Shown: in pieces, positions 28,101-36,508 of the stretch
Layout of the letters: the number at the start of each line of letters is the position of its first letter
How positions within the stretch are numbered: position 1 is the first letter of the stretch
Assembly: GCF_900177725.1 (NCBI RefSeq)
Contig: NZ_FXAT01000006.1
Location: 372,001 to 436,000, forward strand
Direction of reading: 5' to 3'
DNA: 64,000 bases
Source: Paraburkholderia susongensis
GTDB lineage: Bacteria; Pseudomonadota; Gammaproteobacteria; Burkholderiales; Burkholderiaceae
The notes under the pieces: model-generated
Databases searched by the model: none
What the model was told of the DNA's origin: nothing
The model's input: the letters and a program-made list of their open reading frames with translations, nothing else
Made by a program: the position numbers and the translations under genes

Positions 28101-28607
28101 GCCTGCGTGGACCAGACGCTCGCTGACGACGGCAGTATCAAGGGCACGCAGATTCGTCACTACCACACCGACGGTGCTGGCACAGCGATCGCACTGACTG
28201 ATGAGATCGGCAAGGTTGTGTGGCATGGGCGCTATCGCGCGTGGGGGGACCCTGTCACGCAGGAGTGGGGACGCAGCGATACGGTCGCGCAGCCGCTTCG
28301 CTATGCCGGCCAGTACGCGGACGAAGAAACGGCGTTGCACTACAACGGCACGCGTCTTTACGATCCGGACGCGGGCCGCTATATCAGCTCCGATCGCACA
28401 GGCGATGGCGGTATCAGCCCGTATTGCTACGCGCCGAATCCGCTGACGTGGTGCAACCCGCTCGGCCGTGCGAAGCCGGAACGGCTTCCGTATCTCGTCG
28501 GCGTGGAGGCCTCAGATAACCACGGCGTGCCCGACCCGGCTCAACAGATTGCCGGCCTCGTCGAACAGTTCGACGACGTACCGGGCTGGGATCCCCTCGA
28601 GGGCTGA
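25182..28607 (+). CDS. Rhs/YD-repeat protein lacking a toxin tip
   Basis: A 1141-residue Rhs protein starting at a GTG (25182) after AAGGA. The N-terminal region has the DUF6531-like block SVDVITGSKVCLPADEADF. About 30 YD-type repeats follow, and the Rhs core end reads RLYDPDAGRYISSDRTGDGG then YAPNPLTWCNPLGRA. Only 44 residues remain after the core, where polymorphic toxins normally carry 100-200. The last 96 bases overlap, antisense, the 3' end of the glycosyltransferase gene. No immunity gene follows. It may be a disarmed or truncated effector, or a carrier shell. Confidence 0.88.
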   Translation: METGIAGIGGELVKLPGVVLPLASGGPPADRYRRPGDVVDRYRLRRALSGVLCRSVDVITGSKVCLPADEADFTLRGRFPLEWSRYYSSARVEVGLLGAGWRTRWEITLHKIDSRLVYADEYGSTLSVPFPERGTQVIAPSAQLHFAHLPDGRIVVADLTPHYRVFGDFDANGIARLKYIEDLHRQRVGCIWDAEGRLLRMRGTCGHELRMHYETRMGARLAAIECVDGGPGGALVQYGYSPNGELTEVRNRIGAIVRRFAWRDGQIVEEAGPLGMATRYAWQTIGGVARVVERATSEGARDRLTYDIDSRVSQVTDVFGHAANWQYDEHGHVRSHTDFDGRRYRFDYRDSAAPTAVWLPGERVVRLEYDALGRVVQETDPQGTTRVTEYAFASREPASVTLSDGRTWTWARNERLQPVHVQTPAGEITRFEYGADGCVARSTDAQGVATTYAHDAWGQLIRRTAADGGTTHYERDVNGYVVRVTDALGAVTLFERNGLGWPLNVTRPDGQVERHVWNAAGQRTSFVGPSGHSRHWYRDRRGNVVRAVDEEGHVIVRQYDAHGRPVRIESANGAIQMLEWGARDCLSITDADGVTRSFVYTGAGQIHSVTSKAGAHTRSETFAYDAAGRPVERETQHNRYVYRYAVRGGLEAISRTPTSEGELLGIGADEIRFEHDAGGRLIAEHGANGELRYTYNATGRLVATRLPQGQELRTRRLETGEIALVEVDEREVARFWYDAMRRPVARTQGRLRTHTGYSPLGQPIWWRSVTSDELSAPATPSESDMQLWREVDYSPADLLVRIGGPAAGQTWYDYDRRGCLLRRVSEQLGIEYFTWDAASNLLDTPGGNWFPAVYADHRIRECRGYRYEYDAWGQLVRRSGRDHTLSLEWDAEGRVIAAHRKGHTVRYQYDALGRRVAKRVEASSPQRSQTPEQDELTRYLWQGHRLVQEQRPGALRTYLYQPEPPGSTGFAPLACVDQTLADDGSIKGTQIRHYHTDGAGTAIALTDEIGKVVWHGRYRAWGDPVTQEWGRSDTVAQPLRYAGQYADEETALHYNGTRLYDPDAGRYISSDRTGDGGISPYCYAPNPLTWCNPLGRAKPERLPYLVGVEASDNHGVPDPAQQIAGLVEQFDDVPGWDPLEG

Positions 28608-29963
28608 GACGAAGATGACATGGAAGTCGAGCCAGTTGTTTGTCCGATATTCGGATAGGCTGCTGGTATCGGCTAGCTTGCGGTGGAGTACGGTCTCGCT
28701 ACCGTCGTGAATGGTGACGACAGCCGATGCTGCGCACGCCAGCGTATCTTGCGTGCCAGGCGTCGCCGCGTGCTTATTGAAGATGTTCCGATGCAGACAG
28801 ACGCGAATGTCATTGGCGCGCCGTAGCGAGGCTTTCCACGTCGTCTCGTCGGGACGTGGCGTGCCGGGCGGCAGGGGGGGCTCGTGATTCAGCGTCGCCT
28901 CATGGACGCCCCGGCACGTGAAGCTGATGCCCGCGTAGGTCTCGTATTCCGCCAGAGTGCGCTCGTTACCCAGTCCGTATTTGCCGAACTCCTGCTGTGT
29001 ATATGTTTCACCGTCGATGCCAAGCAGTGCACGATTGCGCCGGTACGCGCGGGCGTTGCGCTCCGACCAGTGTTCGTCGATTTCGCCTCTTTGTTTTGCC
29101 TGACTGGTGTGGTCGTCCCACATCTTCACACGGTGCCGGCGTGTGTATTCGTGCCATGCAATCAGGTAGTGCGGATGGTATAGATCGTAGCCGTGCGTGA
29201 ATGCGCGCACGGAGATTGATATTTCCTCACCGAGAAAGAAATAGTCGGGATCGTGCTGGACTGCTTCGGCGAAGTGACCGTCAGCGAACGTGAAATGTCC
29301 GCTGTAGAAGCGCGCGCGAACTGGGTGTTGGCGCGCTTTTCCGGCGGGCAGACGTTTGCCGCGAAACGTCACGACACCTTCCGTACCGAAGCGATCGAAG
29401 TTCAGACATTGTGGATCGCCGCGCAAGTGCGCGTCGTTCGCCGGATCAAACCCGGGGAGATAGGCAGTTAGCATCGGCTTCGGACTTTCGCCGCGCAGCA
29501 ATTCGAGCGTGTCGATCAACTGCGTGTCCCACCTTTCGACAAAGCGGTGGTGCGAATCGAGCTGCAGCGTATAGCGCTCGCCGCCGTAGCGTTGCTGAAG
29601 GAGGTTGCGGGCCCAGCATGCGCCTTGCGTCATCATGTGCGGCACGTCGATCAGCTCGACTTTAGCGCCGCGATAGTCGAGATGCTGGATTGTCCAGTTA
29701 CTGGCCGTTTCCGCGCGCCATTTGCCGAAGCCCTGCCGCCAGAATCCGCCTAGTGTTTCGTCGGGCGCGTGCTGCCAGCAGACGACAATGCGCAGCCAAT
29801 CCGGCGTTTTTGCCTTGTTGATCAGATCGAGCAGCGTGGGGATCAACTGAGAATCGCGGTAGCTCGCGATCTGCACGAAGATCGAGTTCGGCGATGTGCC
29901 GACTGGTGTGGCTGCGATTGTCGCGGTTGGTGCGGCAAGTGAAGTGACAAGTGAAGCGGTCAT
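28512..29963 (-). CDS. GT60-like polypeptide GlcNAc-transferase
   Basis: A 483-residue protein resembling the [Skp1-protein]-hydroxyproline N-acetylglucosaminyltransferase family. IFVQIASYRDSQLIPTLLDL near residue 28 is the usual start of the GT-A domain. LQLDSHHRFVERWD holds the DSH metal motif (136-138), and FLGEEISISVRAFTHGYDL with AWHEYTRR fits the acceptor half. A C-terminal part of about 90 residues looks like a beta-rich extra domain. Family members transfer GlcNAc to hydroxyproline or Thr. There is no signal peptide, so it is probably cytoplasmic. It is the last gene of the minus-strand T6SS operon, 40 bases after the adhesin gene. The acceptor is unknown. Confidence 0.75.
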   Translation of the reverse strand: MTASLVTSLAAPTATIAATPVGTSPNSIFVQIASYRDSQLIPTLLDLINKAKTPDWLRIVVCWQHAPDETLGGFWRQGFGKWRAETASNWTIQHLDYRGAKVELIDVPHMMTQGACWARNLLQQRYGGERYTLQLDSHHRFVERWDTQLIDTLELLRGESPKPMLTAYLPGFDPANDAHLRGDPQCLNFDRFGTEGVVTFRGKRLPAGKARQHPVRARFYSGHFTFADGHFAEAVQHDPDYFFLGEEISISVRAFTHGYDLYHPHYLIAWHEYTRRHRVKMWDDHTSQAKQRGEIDEHWSERNARAYRRNRALLGIDGETYTQQEFGKYGLGNERTLAEYETYAGISFTCRGVHEATLNHEPPLPPGTPRPDETTWKASLRRANDIRVCLHRNIFNKHAATPGTQDTLACAASAVVTIHDGSETVLHRKLADTSSLSEYRTNNWLDFHVIFVSALEGIPARYVVELFDEAGNLLSRVGHAVVI

Positions 29964-30003
29964 GCTGTGGAATTCCGGTCGACGCAGGTAGTCGGTGGCA
30001 AGG

Positions 30004-31023
30004 TTAGAGAATGGTCATGGTGAGTGTGGCGGTTGCCTGGATCTTGCCGGCGGTTGGCGTTGCGCTTCCCACGCGCAGGACGGTCGCCTCGAGCGAGAAC
30101 GGCGATTGCATGCCGCCGTTTGGCGTATGGACGAGCGTGCTCGCCGGATCGTCCGGCCTCAGGATCGTACCGGTGGACACGTCCTTCAGGCGGATAGCGA
30201 GATTCGTCGCTCCGGTGTTCTTCAGCATGCTTGCGTCGTTGGGATCGGGTGTGCCGGCCAGCGCCGCGGTGATCGACGCCGGTGGCGTCGGCCCGGAGCA
30301 GAGCACAGTGAACTGGACTGGCTGCGTGGGACCCGACGTGGTCGACACGTCCGTTGGGCCGAACAGGCCGAAGTCGATGTTCAGCGTGCTGCTATTGACC
30401 GAGCAGCTCGGCAACACCTTGACGTTGATGCCGCTGCCGTTGATTGATAGAACGGTCTTGCCGTCGCCGTCGGTCTGGCCCGAACCCACCAGGCCAAACT
30501 GGACGTTGACATTGCTCGCGATGTCGCCGGTCTTGAACAACTGGATCCGGAACTGAGCGCCGGCGCCGAAGTAGTTGTAGACCACCTCCTGGGGACCATT
30601 CGTGCCCACGGCGGCCTGGATCGGAAACGGGAAATCCGACACGGTGCCGCTTGCGCGAATGTAGCTGAGCTTGAACCCGATACCCGGCACATTGGTGTTG
30701 TAGATACCCGCGATGCTGGACGGAGTCGCCCCGACGAGGTTCATCGTCAAGGTGCCGCCGTTCGTGCAGGCCATGACGCCCGTTTGGATGGGAAATGCGG
30801 TGGACAGGCCCGTCGCGATCAACGAACCGATCGCGAGGCCGGGATCGATCGACACCGAATTGTCCTGGAACTGGACAGTGGCTTGCACCTGCTGATAGCC
30901 GGCTCCACCGATGCTCTGCTGGATGATTGTGATATCAGCGGGAGTCAACTGGAGACACGTAGCGGACGCGATACGCGCGATTCCGAGGCTGACGAGTACA
31001 AGAAATTTGACGAGTCTTTTCAT
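30004..31023 (-). CDS. Two-domain fimbrial tip adhesin
   Basis: A 339-residue adhesin of the FimH/MrkD type. A signal peptide (MKRLVKFLVLVSLGIARIASA) precedes a mature N-terminus with a Cys (TCLQL). The first about 170 residues would be the receptor-binding lectin domain. The second half is a pilin domain with CSVNSSTLNIDFG and VLCSG forming the disulphide, ending ATATLTMTIL with the pilin-like strand. It lies about 21 kb from the pilin-chaperone-usher genes, after tssA and on the opposite strand. No second usher is present, so it most likely tips the fimbria encoded at 4514-9414. Confidence 0.8.
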   Translation of the reverse strand: MKRLVKFLVLVSLGIARIASATCLQLTPADITIIQQSIGGAGYQQVQATVQFQDNSVSIDPGLAIGSLIATGLSTAFPIQTGVMACTNGGTLTMNLVGATPSSIAGIYNTNVPGIGFKLSYIRASGTVSDFPFPIQAAVGTNGPQEVVYNYFGAGAQFRIQLFKTGDIASNVNVQFGLVGSGQTDGDGKTVLSINGSGINVKVLPSCSVNSSTLNIDFGLFGPTDVSTTSGPTQPVQFTVLCSGPTPPASITAALAGTPDPNDASMLKNTGATNLAIRLKDVSTGTILRPDDPASTLVHTPNGGMQSPFSLEATVLRVGSATPTAGKIQATATLTMTIL

Positions 31024-31100
31024 TGGAAATTATTTTGTGAGCCGATGTGCCGTACGGCTTGACTGACGAAGAAGCATCGGGCGGTGACAGGCGAGATGGA

Positions 31101-32210
31101 TCAGTTGTCGACTTCATCCCATTTGACCAGCAGGTCGGCTGGAATGACATGGGCGAGTTCTGAAAAACGCTTGCCGACCATCCGCTCCGATTGACGCAGC
31201 AAGATGATGACGGGGCTGCTCGGTTCGTTCTGTTCAAACCACCTGCGTGTTTCCTGAATCGCCGTGAGTGCGCTCCAGCGGTCCGTGGGCAGCGCTGCGG
31301 GTAGCGCTGTGGACGTTGGCGGCGCGGATGCGTTGGGTATTGGGTTTAATAGCGGGTTGAATGGTGTGCCGGATGGTGGCGACGGGACCGCTGAGCCCGG
31401 CGCTGGCATCGCAGCGGGCGCGGTGTCGACGGGCGTTTGCGCCGCGGGTCGCGCACCGGCCGGCACCGATGAGCTGCCGCCATCCAGTTGCGGTTGCGCG
31501 AACGGCCGCAGCAGTCGAGACAGCGTGCTGAGATCGGGTGCATCGGCGCCGAGCGTTGTGTCGCACCACGCGGCGATACTCGCGGTGAAACGCTGCGCGT
31601 CGACGAACGCGGCAACGGCGGCGTCGCGCCGCCCCCAAAGTTCCTTGAGCAGGAGAGTGACGGATTCCGGCGCGAGCGCGTCTTTCTGGCGCGGCATCGC
31701 GAATGACTTTTCGATGTCGCGCAGATGCAATTGCAGACCCGCGGCCTTCGGCATGGCGATATCGCGTGCGTCACCGAGGGCGCCGTCGGGGTCGACCAGC
31801 GCGGCGATCGCATTCGCGTACATGACGGGGTCGCGCTCGCCGTCCAGCATGGGCAGCGGATGCAGCGCTTCACTGTAGCATTCGAACATCGCATTCAGGA
31901 ACGCCAGCCCGTCGCGCAGCCCCGTCGCGCCGTCGAGCCGGGCTCGGCAGCGCAACAGGATCACCGCAAGGCGGATGTCTTTCGTGCGCAACAGTAGCGC
32001 GCGGCACTCGCGTTCGATCTCGGCCCAGTTGGCGGCCGGCGGAACGTCGACGAAATCGCCGTATTGCGCCTCGACGCGCGGGGCGGCAGCGGCGAGCAGC
32101 ATCACGAAATCCGGATCGTATTCGAGATCGGGGCCGCAGGGCGCGTCGACGCTGACCGGTTCGAGCAGCTCGGCGTAGCGCAGGAGAGCCGCGGGTGGGT
32201 GGGCGTTCAT
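31101..32210 (-). CDS. tssA: T6SS cap/assembly protein TssA
   Basis: A 369-residue TssA. The N-terminal ImpA_N domain begins LLEPVSVDAPCGPDLEYDPDF and contains LRDGLAFLNAMFECYSEALHPL. A Pro/Ala/Ser-rich linker lies at about 235-300, and a short C-terminal helical domain carries WFEQNEPSSPVIILLRQSERM. This layout matches shorter TssA classes. It coordinates tube and sheath assembly at the baseplate and distal end. It follows tssG by 17 bases in the minus-strand operon. Confidence 0.92.
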   Translation of the reverse strand: MNAHPPAALLRYAELLEPVSVDAPCGPDLEYDPDFVMLLAAAAPRVEAQYGDFVDVPPAANWAEIERECRALLLRTKDIRLAVILLRCRARLDGATGLRDGLAFLNAMFECYSEALHPLPMLDGERDPVMYANAIAALVDPDGALGDARDIAMPKAAGLQLHLRDIEKSFAMPRQKDALAPESVTLLLKELWGRRDAAVAAFVDAQRFTASIAAWCDTTLGADAPDLSTLSRLLRPFAQPQLDGGSSSVPAGARPAAQTPVDTAPAAMPAPGSAVPSPPSGTPFNPLLNPIPNASAPPTSTALPAALPTDRWSALTAIQETRRWFEQNEPSSPVIILLRQSERMVGKRFSELAHVIPADLLVKWDEVDN

Positions 32211-32227
32211 ATGGAGAAACTCCAGGA

Positions 32228-33274
32228 TCAGTCGTTGTATTGCTCAGGTTCGAACACCATGCCGACGACAGGCTGTTCGTCCATCGATTCGCCGAGCCAT
32301 GTCGAGTAGCCGAGTCGTTGGGACGAGCCGGTGCAGGCGGGCGGCGCAGCGCGTGGCTTGACCAGCAGCTTGACCTCCCACGCATACTCGTGGCCGACGA
32401 AGGCCCGCACCCATTCGACGAAGGTGGCTAGATCCTCTCCGTGCGGCGTGAGGCGCAGGTACTGGTCGAGGTCGAGCGGGCCGACTACGAGACGGAACTT
32501 GTGCTGACGGTCGGGAATCGCCTCGCCGAGTTGTGCACATTCGCCCATGATGGCTGCCTGCCCCGGCACGCCGAGCTTCGTGTGTTCCGATCCGGACAGA
32601 TGGATCCAATGCGGCACGAACTCCTCGACAGTCATCGGTACACCGAAGTAATGCGACAGCGTCGCGGCGAGGCCGTCCGGATTGCGCGCCTCGCGCACGA
32701 GGTGTGCCGCTGCGCTGTAGCGCGCGTGCGTCGGCAGACAGGAATGCTGCGCCTCGGCCGGGTCGACGCCGCTCAGGCTTGCGATGTAGAAGGAAAATGT
32801 TTCGTCGCCGGGCCGGTCGAGCGATGCGGTGGCCTGCGCCGATGCCCACGCGCGATAGAACTGTGACAGCGCGCGATGGTGGAAGAGGTCGACGAGGTGA
32901 ACGAGCGCATGATCCTGATGACTCTCGACACGGCTGTACGCCAGCTCGGTCATGTGCAGCGGCAGCGGCCCCTGCGGTCCCCAGACACCGAGCCCGAACA
33001 GGCGAACGTCGAGGCGGCCGTTGCGCGTGCCGAGCGACGCGATTTCGCGCGGCGCGAATGTCATGGTCGGCTGCTGGCTGATCCGGAACGGTTCCTCGCC
33101 CGGCAGGCGCGCGTTGCCCGGCAAGGGCATGGCCGGGGCGCGCGCGGAGATCGCGCGCAGCAGGCTCATGAAACCGGATTGCCACGGCGTCTGCGGGTCG
33201 AACCAGGCATCGAGCGACTGAGGATCGAGCGGTGGCTGCGCGGGTGCGATAGCGGTCGTGTGCGGCGTGTCCAT
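32228..33274 (-). CDS. tssG: T6SS baseplate protein TssG
   Basis: A 348-residue TssG. Typical segments are FMSLLRAI, FGLWGPQGPLPLHMTELAY-like (GLGVWGPQGPLPLHMTE), HRALSQFYRAW and the C-terminal GPLDLDQYLRLTPHGE. It forms the wedge with TssE and TssF. Its ATG is directly adjacent to the tssF stop (TAA at 33275-33277), so the two are likely coupled. Confidence 0.94.
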   Translation of the reverse strand: MDTPHTTAIAPAQPPLDPQSLDAWFDPQTPWQSGFMSLLRAISARAPAMPLPGNARLPGEEPFRISQQPTMTFAPREIASLGTRNGRLDVRLFGLGVWGPQGPLPLHMTELAYSRVESHQDHALVHLVDLFHHRALSQFYRAWASAQATASLDRPGDETFSFYIASLSGVDPAEAQHSCLPTHARYSAAAHLVREARNPDGLAATLSHYFGVPMTVEEFVPHWIHLSGSEHTKLGVPGQAAIMGECAQLGEAIPDRQHKFRLVVGPLDLDQYLRLTPHGEDLATFVEWVRAFVGHEYAWEVKLLVKPRAAPPACTGSSQRLGYSTWLGESMDEQPVVGMVFEPEQYND

Positions 33275-35155
33275 TTATACCGCTCCGCGTCCGCCCATGC
33301 GCGGCCGCCATTGCGTGATGAGGCCTCGCTGCATCGATCGAAGTTCGGTTTCGGTGAAGACGTTGATCGACACATGACGGGCAAGGTAATGCTCGAGTAC
33401 GAGACCAAACAGATATGGGCTGATGCCGGAGAAACCGGTCTCGTCGACTGTCAGTTCGCAACGCACGCCCCGCCCGTAGACGAGTAACCCCTGGCCCGGC
33501 AGACGCCGGACGACGGGTTCGGTGCGCGCGCCCACGAGCGCCTCGATCTGCCTTGCCTGTTCGCGCTCGCCCGGGGTGATGAAGAGCTTCAGCATGTTGC
33601 GCAGCGCCTGGCCACCGTCGCCGTGATCGAGTTCGACAAGCGGCATGTAGTTGAAGCTCAACTGGCGAATCAGACGCCACGCCGTTTCACCGCTCGCATA
33701 GGGCGCGCGCGGCGCGCTTGGCGCGTGCACGAGGCTGACGCCTTCGATTGGCACCGAGTCGGACATCGTGAGGTCGACCTTGCCGTTGCGTGGGATCAGG
33801 CGCGGCAGGTCGCGGTTCGTGACCCATGCTTCGACGGACAGGTAGCGGATGTCGTCGGCGTATGGCGCCTCGACCTGATCGACGAGCGATACGTAGACTT
33901 CAGTGCCGATATACGGTGTGCGGGTGCCGTACTTGCGCGCGTTGGCCGACAGCGCGCGTTGCTCGCGACGCACCGAGAAATAGCGGCCGTGGTTGCCGAC
34001 GTCGCTGTGCAGCGTCTGGTAGAGCGGATTGAATTCGACTTCGAGCGAGGTTTCGGCCCTTTTGCCGAACACGCGCGATACCGAAAAGATTTCGTAGTCG
34101 AGTGGCCGCGTGCGATCGGCGAGCAGGTGGAATTCTGTTTGCGCGCGATTGATTTCGACACGGTCGGTGCGCTTGGGAAACAGATTGACGACCGGCGTGC
34201 AGAACAGCAGGAAGCGCGACGCGTCGACGTGCGTGGCCAGCTCTTCCGGCAGGCGGTCGAGCAGTAGCACCACTTCGGCTTCGTTGCTGTCCACGCGCGC
34301 AAGGCCCGGCGCTAACTGCGTGAGCGCGATGAAATAGAAGCGCTGGCGGCACGCGAAATATTCCTGCAGCAGATTATGACCGTGGAAGGCATTCCAGGTG
34401 AGCGGCAGCAGTCCTTGATCCGCTTGCAGGCCTTCGAACTCGACCGGCGATTTCGCGATCACATGCCCTTCGCCGCGCGGCGCGCCATACGTGCGTACCA
34501 CTGAAGCGACGCTGCCGGCATGAATCAGCTCGAACAGATGCGAGGCAATGCGCTCGTCGCCGCCGAGATAGATAGGCAGGCGGTCGAAGTCCGGCATCTG
34601 GCTGAACTTGACCTCGCCCGTCGTGCGCAGGCGCAGCCGCAAGGCGCCGCGCAATTGTTGATGGGGTAGCAGATAGCGATCGGTGTTGGGGATATCCGGC
34701 GGCACGGCGGTGAGCCGCGCCTCGGCGATCTCGATCGGCCACAGCGTCACGTCCTGACTGCTGCGGAATTCGCACGCCGTCTGCTCGCCAGGTGGAATTG
34801 CCGAGCGCAACATGCTGTGGCGCGGCACCTTCACACCCTTCTTGAAATCGCCGGCGCGCAGGCTGGGCCGTAGTTGTGCGACGGCAATCGACGGAGTGGG
34901 CGCGACGTAATTCGGGTAGACCACTTCGAGCAGCCGCTGCGTAAAGCGCGGAAACTCGGCGTCGAGTTTGATCTGCGTGCGCGCCGACGTGAAGCAGAAA
35001 GCCTCGATGAGGCGCTCCACATAGGGGTCGGCGACCTCGATGCCGTCCATGCCGAGGCGGCGGGCGATCTTCGGGTGCTGCGCGGCGAATTCGCCGGCCA
35101 TCTCCCGCATGTAGGTCAGTTCGCTGTTGTAGTAGTCGAGAAATTGAGGATCCAT
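33275..35155 (-). CDS. tssF: T6SS baseplate protein TssF
   Basis: A 626-residue TssF starting at MDPQFLDYYNSELTYMRE, the standard N-terminus; the frame extends 13 residues further upstream but overlaps tssE and is not conserved. Other hallmarks are DPYVERLIEAFCFTSARTQIKLD, FPRFTQRLLEVVYPNYVAP and a C-terminal block ARHVSINVFTETELRS. It forms a heterotrimer with TssG in each baseplate wedge. It sits one base after the tssE stop. Confidence 0.95.
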   Translation of the reverse strand: MDPQFLDYYNSELTYMREMAGEFAAQHPKIARRLGMDGIEVADPYVERLIEAFCFTSARTQIKLDAEFPRFTQRLLEVVYPNYVAPTPSIAVAQLRPSLRAGDFKKGVKVPRHSMLRSAIPPGEQTACEFRSSQDVTLWPIEIAEARLTAVPPDIPNTDRYLLPHQQLRGALRLRLRTTGEVKFSQMPDFDRLPIYLGGDERIASHLFELIHAGSVASVVRTYGAPRGEGHVIAKSPVEFEGLQADQGLLPLTWNAFHGHNLLQEYFACRQRFYFIALTQLAPGLARVDSNEAEVVLLLDRLPEELATHVDASRFLLFCTPVVNLFPKRTDRVEINRAQTEFHLLADRTRPLDYEIFSVSRVFGKRAETSLEVEFNPLYQTLHSDVGNHGRYFSVRREQRALSANARKYGTRTPYIGTEVYVSLVDQVEAPYADDIRYLSVEAWVTNRDLPRLIPRNGKVDLTMSDSVPIEGVSLVHAPSAPRAPYASGETAWRLIRQLSFNYMPLVELDHGDGGQALRNMLKLFITPGEREQARQIEALVGARTEPVVRRLPGQGLLVYGRGVRCELTVDETGFSGISPYLFGLVLEHYLARHVSINVFTETELRSMQRGLITQWRPRMGGRGAV

Positions 35156-35156
35156 G

Positions 35157-35675
35157 TCAGTGCTCCCTGCGCGAGTCCATATCGAGCGGGACATGGTTCA
35201 TTTCGATGTCGAACGCACTCTGAATGCGGAATTCGAGCGGATAGGGCGACCAGTGCATGAGCCCGTCGATTTCGAATATCAACTGGTTGTAGCGGATTGG
35301 ATCCGTGCTGCGCAGCGGCCGAATGCGCAGCGATTCGGGGATCAGGCGCGGCTCGAAGCGGACGATCGCGGTGCGGACCATCTTCTCGACAGCTTCCCAG
35401 TTGCGATTGGTGAGATAGCTGCCGGACAGCGGGGCTATTCCGTAATTGACGACCGACTCGGCCACTGCCGCGTGCCGCGTCGCATCGAGCTCGTCATCGA
35501 GGCTGGTCGTGTTGAGCAGTAGGCTCAAGTCACGCTCGATGATGCGATGCATGCGCTCGGCGTTGGGCGCGTAAGCATCGGGATGCTCGGTTTGCCGCTG
35601 GGGCGCGTTGTCGAGCAGGCGATCGATGAGCGAGGGCATGTACGCCTGCCGATGCCGGATGTCGGACGGGCTCAT
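35157..35675 (-). CDS. tssE: T6SS baseplate protein TssE
   Basis: A 172-residue gp25-like TssE starting at MSPSDIRHRQAYMPSLIDRL. The gp25 signature is at LLNTTSLDDE, SVVNYGIAPLSG, IVRFEPRLI and FEIDGLMHWSP. The start overlaps the tagJ stop (ATGA); the much longer open frame upstream is a shadow of tagJ. It links the baseplate wedge to the sheath. Confidence 0.94.
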   Translation of the reverse strand: MSPSDIRHRQAYMPSLIDRLLDNAPQRQTEHPDAYAPNAERMHRIIERDLSLLLNTTSLDDELDATRHAAVAESVVNYGIAPLSGSYLTNRNWEAVEKMVRTAIVRFEPRLIPESLRIRPLRSTDPIRYNQLIFEIDGLMHWSPYPLEFRIQSAFDIEMNHVPLDMDSRREH

Positions 35676-36508
35676 GTCTGCTCGTCGTGAATGAACCGGC
35701 ATTCGCCGATTTCGAGCAGGCCGAAGTCTCCCTTGTCGGTACTCCAGGTTTTCTGGCCGAGCGCGATTACACCGGTTTCGCCGACGTCCTTCCATGTGGT
35801 TTCGCGCGCGAGCCGAATCGCGGATGGGCCGTTTTCCGAACCTGGATAGCGTACCGGCAAATAGCCACGCAGCACGGCGGCGTTGCGCAGGCCGACGACG
35901 GCTGAACGCCAGACAAGGTCGGTCAGCGCGGTGATCGGCCCGAGCGTGAGCGATTTCATTGCGTCGAACGGCACCCAGCGGTAGCCGCCCGCGACAGCCA
36001 GTTCGCACACGGGACCAAGCCGGGTATCGCTGTCGCTCAGCCACTCGAACGCGCCGATCTGTGTGCTTTCGCCGCGCGTTGCCGGCGCGTCGTTAAAGGC
36101 GGCGGTGCGCAGTTCATCGGCCGCGGCGAGCTTGCCTTCTCCGAGCCTGATGTTGGCCTGTACGAGTGAATTGGCCCAGGCCGGCAGCGGATCGATCTCG
36201 CCCGGTGTGCGCTGACCGCCGAACACCTCGGCGCGGAACATCTCGCTCTGGATCAGCCCGCGATACAACTTCGCGCGCGACGCCCCCTCGGGCTCGAGCG
36301 TGGCCCATGTCTGCAACTGCTGCAGCGCGCGCCGCCATTCGCCGCCGAGGCACAGCAGTTCGAACAGCAGCCAGCGCTCGCGCACGCTCGACGGATGCCT
36401 GCGCACGTTATCTATCGTCTGCGCCTTGAGTTCGTCGAAGGTCTGCGTGTCGAGCAGGCTGCGAAGTGTCGGAGTGTCTGATACGGGTAGATCAGCGGTC
36501 ATTTTCAT
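35672..36508 (-). CDS. tagJ: T6SS accessory protein TagJ (ImpE family)
   Basis: A 278-residue ImpE/TagJ. The N-terminus LRSLLDTQTFDELKAQTIDNVRRHPSSVRERWLL... and the C-terminal block DGSENGPSAIRLARETTW-like (YPGSENGPSAIRLARE) with WKDVGETGVIALGQKTW are characteristic. TagJ binds TssB and may assist ClpV recycling. The start is at 36508 (MKMTADLP) or 36502; both overlap the end of tagK by a few bases. The open frame back to 36739 is a tagK shadow. Confidence 0.88.
   Translation of the reverse strand: MKMTADLPVSDTPTLRSLLDTQTFDELKAQTIDNVRRHPSSVRERWLLFELLCLGGEWRRALQQLQTWATLEPEGASRAKLYRGLIQSEMFRAEVFGGQRTPGEIDPLPAWANSLVQANIRLGEGKLAAADELRTAAFNDAPATRGESTQIGAFEWLSDSDTRLGPVCELAVAGGYRWVPFDAMKSLTLGPITALTDLVWRSAVVGLRNAAVLRGYLPVRYPGSENGPSAIRLARETTWKDVGETGVIALGQKTWSTDKGDFGLLEIGECRFIHDEQT

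Noticed and set aside
28473..28607. A small toxin domain at the Rhs C-terminus
   Set aside because: Only 44 residues remain, with no known toxin motif, and most of them overlap the glycosyltransferase antisense.
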